Assembly: GCF_020439865.1 (NCBI RefSeq)
Contig: NZ_JAGRPF010000108.1
Coordinates: forward strand, 45,969-109,968
DNA from: Prosthecobacter sp.
GTDB taxonomy: Bacteria > Verrucomicrobiota > Verrucomicrobiia > Verrucomicrobiales > Verrucomicrobiaceae
DNA: 64,000 nucleotides
Reading direction: 5' to 3'
The translations under genes were made by a program, and so were the position numbers. The notes beneath the pieces are model-generated. The model searched no databases, had not been told where the DNA came from, and worked only from the letters and a program-made list of their open reading frames with translations. Below are positions 61,186-64,000 of this stretch, piece after piece; position 1 is the first letter of the stretch; every line of letters begins with the position of its first letter.

Positions 61186-62796
61186 ATGTCCAAGTTCAAC
61201 ATTCTCATCGCCGGCAACAACGACCCCATCTCGAGCAAAGGCATCGACCTGCTCAAAGCGGAGCCGTCTTTCAACGTCACGGTCGACATGGACCTGAAGG
61301 CCGAGGACAAGATGATCGAGGCCTCCCGCAATGCGCACGCGATCATCGTCCGCAGCGGTGCCAAGGTCACCGCGAAGGTCCTCGAAGCCGCCACGAATCT
61401 GAAGGCCGTCGGCCGTGCCGGCGTGGGGGTGGACAACATCGATATCCCCGTGGCCAGCAAGCGCGGCGTGGTCGTCATGAACACCCCCGGCGGCAACACG
61501 ATTTCGACCGCCGAGCAGGCCTTCACCCTCATGATGGCCCTCTCCCGCAAGACGCCGCAGGCGCATGCCACCATCGTCAGCGGCAAGTGGGACCGCAAAA
61601 AGTTCCAGGGCACCGAAGTCTATGGCAAGACCCTCGTCGTGCTCGGCATGGGTCGCATCGGCGCTGAGTTCGCCAAGCGCGCGCAGGCCTTCGGCATGAC
61701 CGTCGTCGCCTACGACCCCTATCTCTCCAAGAACCGAGCGGAAAGCCTCGGCGTCACGCTTTGCGAAGACCTCGATGCTGCCATCGTGCAGGCGGATTAC
61801 ATCACGATGCACATGCCGCTCACGCCTGAGACGAAGCACATGATCAATGCGAAGCGCCTCGCTTCGCTGAAGCCCACCTGCCGCATCATCAACTGCGCCC
61901 GTGGCGGCCTGATCGACGACGCCGCGCTCGCCCAGGCGCTCACCGACGGCACCATCGCCGGCGCCGCGCTCGATGTCTTCGAGGTCGAGCCTCCGCCCGC
62001 CGACTACCCGCTGCTCACCGCTCCGAACACCGTTTTCACCCCGCACCTTGGTGCCTCCACCGAGGAAGCTCAGGAAAACGTCGGCATCGAGATCGCCGAA
62101 GTCATCAAAGAGCACCTGCTGCACGGAACTGTCGTCAATGCAGTGAACATGCCGAACGTCGATCCCAAGGTGCTCGCCGAGATCGGTCCCTTCCTCAAGT
62201 TTGGCGAACTTCTCGGCCGTCTCGTTTCCCAGTTTGCGCCACAGCGCTCAAACGTCGTCCGCATCAACTACAGCGGCAAGGTCGGCACCGGTGACACCAC
62301 GCTCATCTCGCGTGCCGTGCTCAAAGGCTTCCTCGAGCGCCCCGTCGGTGCGGAGCAGGTGAATTACATCAACGCCAACGGCGTGGCTGAAAACCTCGGC
62401 ATCCGCTTCACCGAAAGCCGTCTCACCGAGCCGAGCGAGTTCACCGACCTCATCGAAGTCGTCGCCAAGAACGACAACGGTGAAAGCGCCAGCATCGCCG
62501 GCACCTTCTTCGCCGGAGATCCGCGCATCGTGAAGGTGAACGGACACCGCATCGAGGCGCGCCCCGAAGGAACGCTGCTCTTCATCGAGAACATCGACCG
62601 TCCGGGCATGATCGCCGCCTACAGCGCCACGCTTGGCAAGAACCAGGTCAACATCGCTGACATGAGCCTCAGTCGCGACAAGGAGTCCGGCAAGGCGCTC
62701 ACGCTGCTGACCTTGGACTCCACTCCGAGCGCCGAAGTCATCAGCGAGCTCGAGAAGATCCAGGGCATCAGCAAAGTGTACTGCGTGGCGGTGTAA
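61186..62796 (+). CDS. serA: D-3-phosphoglycerate dehydrogenase (long form, with ACT domain)
   Basis: 536 residues, the long SerA form with intervening (ASB) and C-terminal ACT domains. Oxidises 3-phosphoglycerate, the first step of serine synthesis. Catalytic motifs are intact: nucleotide-binding VVLGMGRIGAEFAKRAQAFG, the Arg of NCARGGLIDD and the Glu/His of HLGASTEEAQENVG. The ACT end (LLFIENIDRPGMIAAYSATL) would bind serine as feedback inhibitor. It starts at ATG 61186; a strong hairpin terminator follows 30 bases after the stop. Confidence 0.97.
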   Translation: MSKFNILIAGNNDPISSKGIDLLKAEPSFNVTVDMDLKAEDKMIEASRNAHAIIVRSGAKVTAKVLEAATNLKAVGRAGVGVDNIDIPVASKRGVVVMNTPGGNTISTAEQAFTLMMALSRKTPQAHATIVSGKWDRKKFQGTEVYGKTLVVLGMGRIGAEFAKRAQAFGMTVVAYDPYLSKNRAESLGVTLCEDLDAAIVQADYITMHMPLTPETKHMINAKRLASLKPTCRIINCARGGLIDDAALAQALTDGTIAGAALDVFEVEPPPADYPLLTAPNTVFTPHLGASTEEAQENVGIEIAEVIKEHLLHGTVVNAVNMPNVDPKVLAEIGPFLKFGELLGRLVSQFAPQRSNVVRINYSGKVGTGDTTLISRAVLKGFLERPVGAEQVNYINANGVAENLGIRFTESRLTEPSEFTDLIEVVAKNDNGESASIAGTFFAGDPRIVKVNGHRIEARPEGTLLFIENIDRPGMIAAYSATLGKNQVNIADMSLSRDKESGKALTLLTLDSTPSAEVISELEKIQGISKVYCVAV

Positions 62797-62826
62797 TCTC
62801 CCGACGCATTAAAACAGATCGCATCG

Positions 62827-62858
62827 CAAGGGGCCCGAAAAGGCCCCTTGCTTGTTTG
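62827..62858 (+). terminator. Terminator after serA
   Basis: Nine-base stem CAAGGGGCC (62827-62835) with GGCCCCTTG (62842-62850) around CGAAAA, followed by a weak T-rich run CTTGTTTG. It sits between serA and the convergent esterase-like gene and may serve both strands. Confidence 0.75.
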
Positions 62859-62871
62859 ATGAGCCGGTGGG

Positions 62872-64000
62872 CTACTTCATGAGCCAGTCGATCGCCGGAG
62901 GCTTGCGATCCTCGTTCTCGCCTGCGACCCAGCGCTTCTTTTGATCGTAGAGCGACAGCATGCCGGGAAGATCGCGATACTTGGCGCCACCGGGAAGGAA
63001 CATCGGGTCACGATAGTCGAGCACCTTGCCGAACCGGAAGCCGTGTGTGCTCAAGGCGGCGAGATCCACCTGCTCCCCGGCCAGTGCCAGCGCTGCGACG
63101 GCAATGGGCCCGGTTTGAGCGCCGAAAGCAGCGACGCAAACGGTCTTCGGGCTCGGATGCGAACCGACCTTCGTGTTGCGCAGGAAGCTGACGAGGGTGA
63201 GCACGTCATGCGTGCGTTGGGCGAAAAGCGCGTTGTTGTAGCCATAGGTGTAACCGGCGAACTCACGCGGATTGGCGACGATGCGGTTCTGTTTCGCAGG
63301 TTCACCTCCCTGAAAGAGCAGATCGACGCCCAGCACGGCGGAACCGCCGGCGATGAGCTTTTTCACGTCATCGTTTTGAATGCCTGACTTGCCGGCGTCA
63401 TCGAGCCAGATGACGACGCGGCCGTTCCACTTCTTGGGATAGAGCCAATCGACGTTCAATTCCTCGCCGTGCGTCTTGTTCGTGAGCGTGCCGGTCATTT
63501 CGAGATGGTCACCGCGATCCTGCTTGTCCTTGAGCTCCCATTCGACTTCGCCCGCTTTGTCATAGGTGCGTCCGATGGTCACTTCGATCCCTTCGCGAAG
63601 AACCTTTGGATCGGCAGCGGCGAGCTGCTTCTCCGCGTCTTCGGTGAACCACTTAAGCAGCTTGCGTTCGAATTCGGGATCGCCCGCTTTCGGTGCAGGG
63701 TGCTTGTCATCCCACACGGTCAGCTGGTCTCTCGTGAGTGGCTCGTAGTCCTTCTCAATCACAGGAGATGGAAAGCCGAGTTTGAAGTGCTTGTTGACGA
63801 AGGTGTAAAAGGCGCTGCGGGTGACGGCGTTGTAGTTGTGCGGGAAGTGCTCGCCGCGCACGAGCAGCACGTTGTCCTTTTTGCCGAAGGTCGTGTAGAG
63901 CTTTTGCAAATCGGGGAAGCCCTTGGTGGACATCTCCTTCGTCCAGTCGTTCGCTGTGTTCATGCCCTGGGGTTTCGGGGCGAAGAGCCCGGCGAATTCG
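62872..64000 (-). CDS. Acetylxylan-esterase-like alpha/beta hydrolase, 5' end missing
   Basis: The frame is open past the right edge (residues EFAGLFAPKPQGM before the first Met at 63963), so the Met there is internal. The visible part is the C-terminal half of the acetylxylan esterase/dienelactone-hydrolase-like family common in PVC bacteria: PQGMNTANDWTKEMSTKGFP, DNVLLVRGEHFPHNYN (His in the catalytic region) and LYPKKWNGRVVIWLDDAG. The Ser nucleophile lies outside the window. Signal peptide cannot be judged. Confidence 0.8.
   Translation of the reverse strand, partial: EFAGLFAPKPQGMNTANDWTKEMSTKGFPDLQKLYTTFGKKDNVLLVRGEHFPHNYNAVTRSAFYTFVNKHFKLGFPSPVIEKDYEPLTRDQLTVWDDKHPAPKAGDPEFERKLLKWFTEDAEKQLAAADPKVLREGIEVTIGRTYDKAGEVEWELKDKQDRGDHLEMTGTLTNKTHGEELNVDWLYPKKWNGRVVIWLDDAGKSGIQNDDVKKLIAGGSAVLGVDLLFQGGEPAKQNRIVANPREFAGYTYGYNNALFAQRTHDVLTLVSFLRNTKVGSHPSPKTVCVAAFGAQTGPIAVAALALAGEQVDLAALSTHGFRFGKVLDYRDPMFLPGGAKYRDLPGMLSLYDQKKRWVAGENEDRKPPAIDWLMK

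Noticed and set aside
1..64000. CRISPR arrays, insertion sequences, prophage or integrase genes
   Set aside because: No regularly spaced direct repeats and no transposase, integrase or phage-like proteins were seen.

Overview
The window looks like chromosomal DNA of a member of the Verrucomicrobiota, probably a Verrucomicrobiaceae or Prosthecobacter-like bacterium. The pointers are DUF1501 proteins, a DUF1549/DUF1553 protein with a planctomycete-type cytochrome c domain, PVC-type propeller dehydrogenases, ThuA-domain and sialate-esterase-like secreted proteins, two adjacent bactofilins, an outer-membrane-type LPS gene set (WaaA and WaaE-like), and very few Shine-Dalgarno sequences. I read the taxonomy from gene content only. 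No insertion sequence, integrase, phage gene or CRISPR array was seen.

Layout. 1-7.8 kb: the end of a nucleotidyltransferase gene, waaA, rsmD, a PQQ-type beta-propeller protein, a zinc-ribbon protein, a parvulin-type isomerase, a D,D-carboxypeptidase lipoprotein and a zinc-ribbon membrane protein. 7.9-16.3 kb: a lone DUF1501 gene, a prenyltransferase-like protein, tRNA-Leu(CAG) directly upstream of a ubiE/menG methyltransferase, then a tight same-strand set (TIM-barrel isomerase/epimerase, DJ-1/PfpI protein, five-haem cytochrome, propeller dehydrogenase) that looks like a periplasmic oxidation module. 16.3-24.3 kb: an RlmI-type methyltransferase, a zinc dehydrogenase, an L,D-transpeptidase, two bactofilins, a stand-alone ketosynthase and two glycosyltransferases.

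24.4-36.6 kb is the most distinctive part. It is a type IV pilus/type II secretion-like locus: ten genes on the minus strand (GspF/PilC-like membrane protein, four prepilin-like or PilX-like proteins, PilP/O/N/M-like proteins in order, and one PilT-type ATPase), facing a divergent secretin. The first minor-strand gene fuses a prepilin N-terminus to a large choice-of-anchor-K-like domain. No second ATPase and no prepilin peptidase are present locally.

36.6-50 kb: ThuA protein, DUF1501 plus DUF1549/1553 pair, radical SAM protein, an orphan ParA, a SWIM-SNF2 helicase, a secreted alpha/beta hydrolase and a Kup potassium transporter. 50-56 kb: a ceramidase-like/LamG protein and two secreted hydrolases. 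Between them is a small island-like insert of two unrelated genes (a four-helix membrane protein and a SEL1 protein). It is bounded on one side by a 50-base remnant that nearly duplicates the 3' end of the sialate-esterase gene on the other. 56-64 kb: gnd, a GYF/DUF4190/pseudopilin-like chimera, a second PQQ propeller protein, a coiled-coil membrane protein, serA, and the end of an acetylxylan-esterase-like gene.

Small palindromic repeats are scattered through the spacers. Two families (hairpins with GGGG-N-CTCTG-type cores and with CTGCG loops) keep their stems through compensatory changes between copies, and one copy supplies the C-terminal codons of waaA. Two AT-rich promoter candidates place the transcription start only a few bases before the ATG, which suggests near-leaderless mRNAs.
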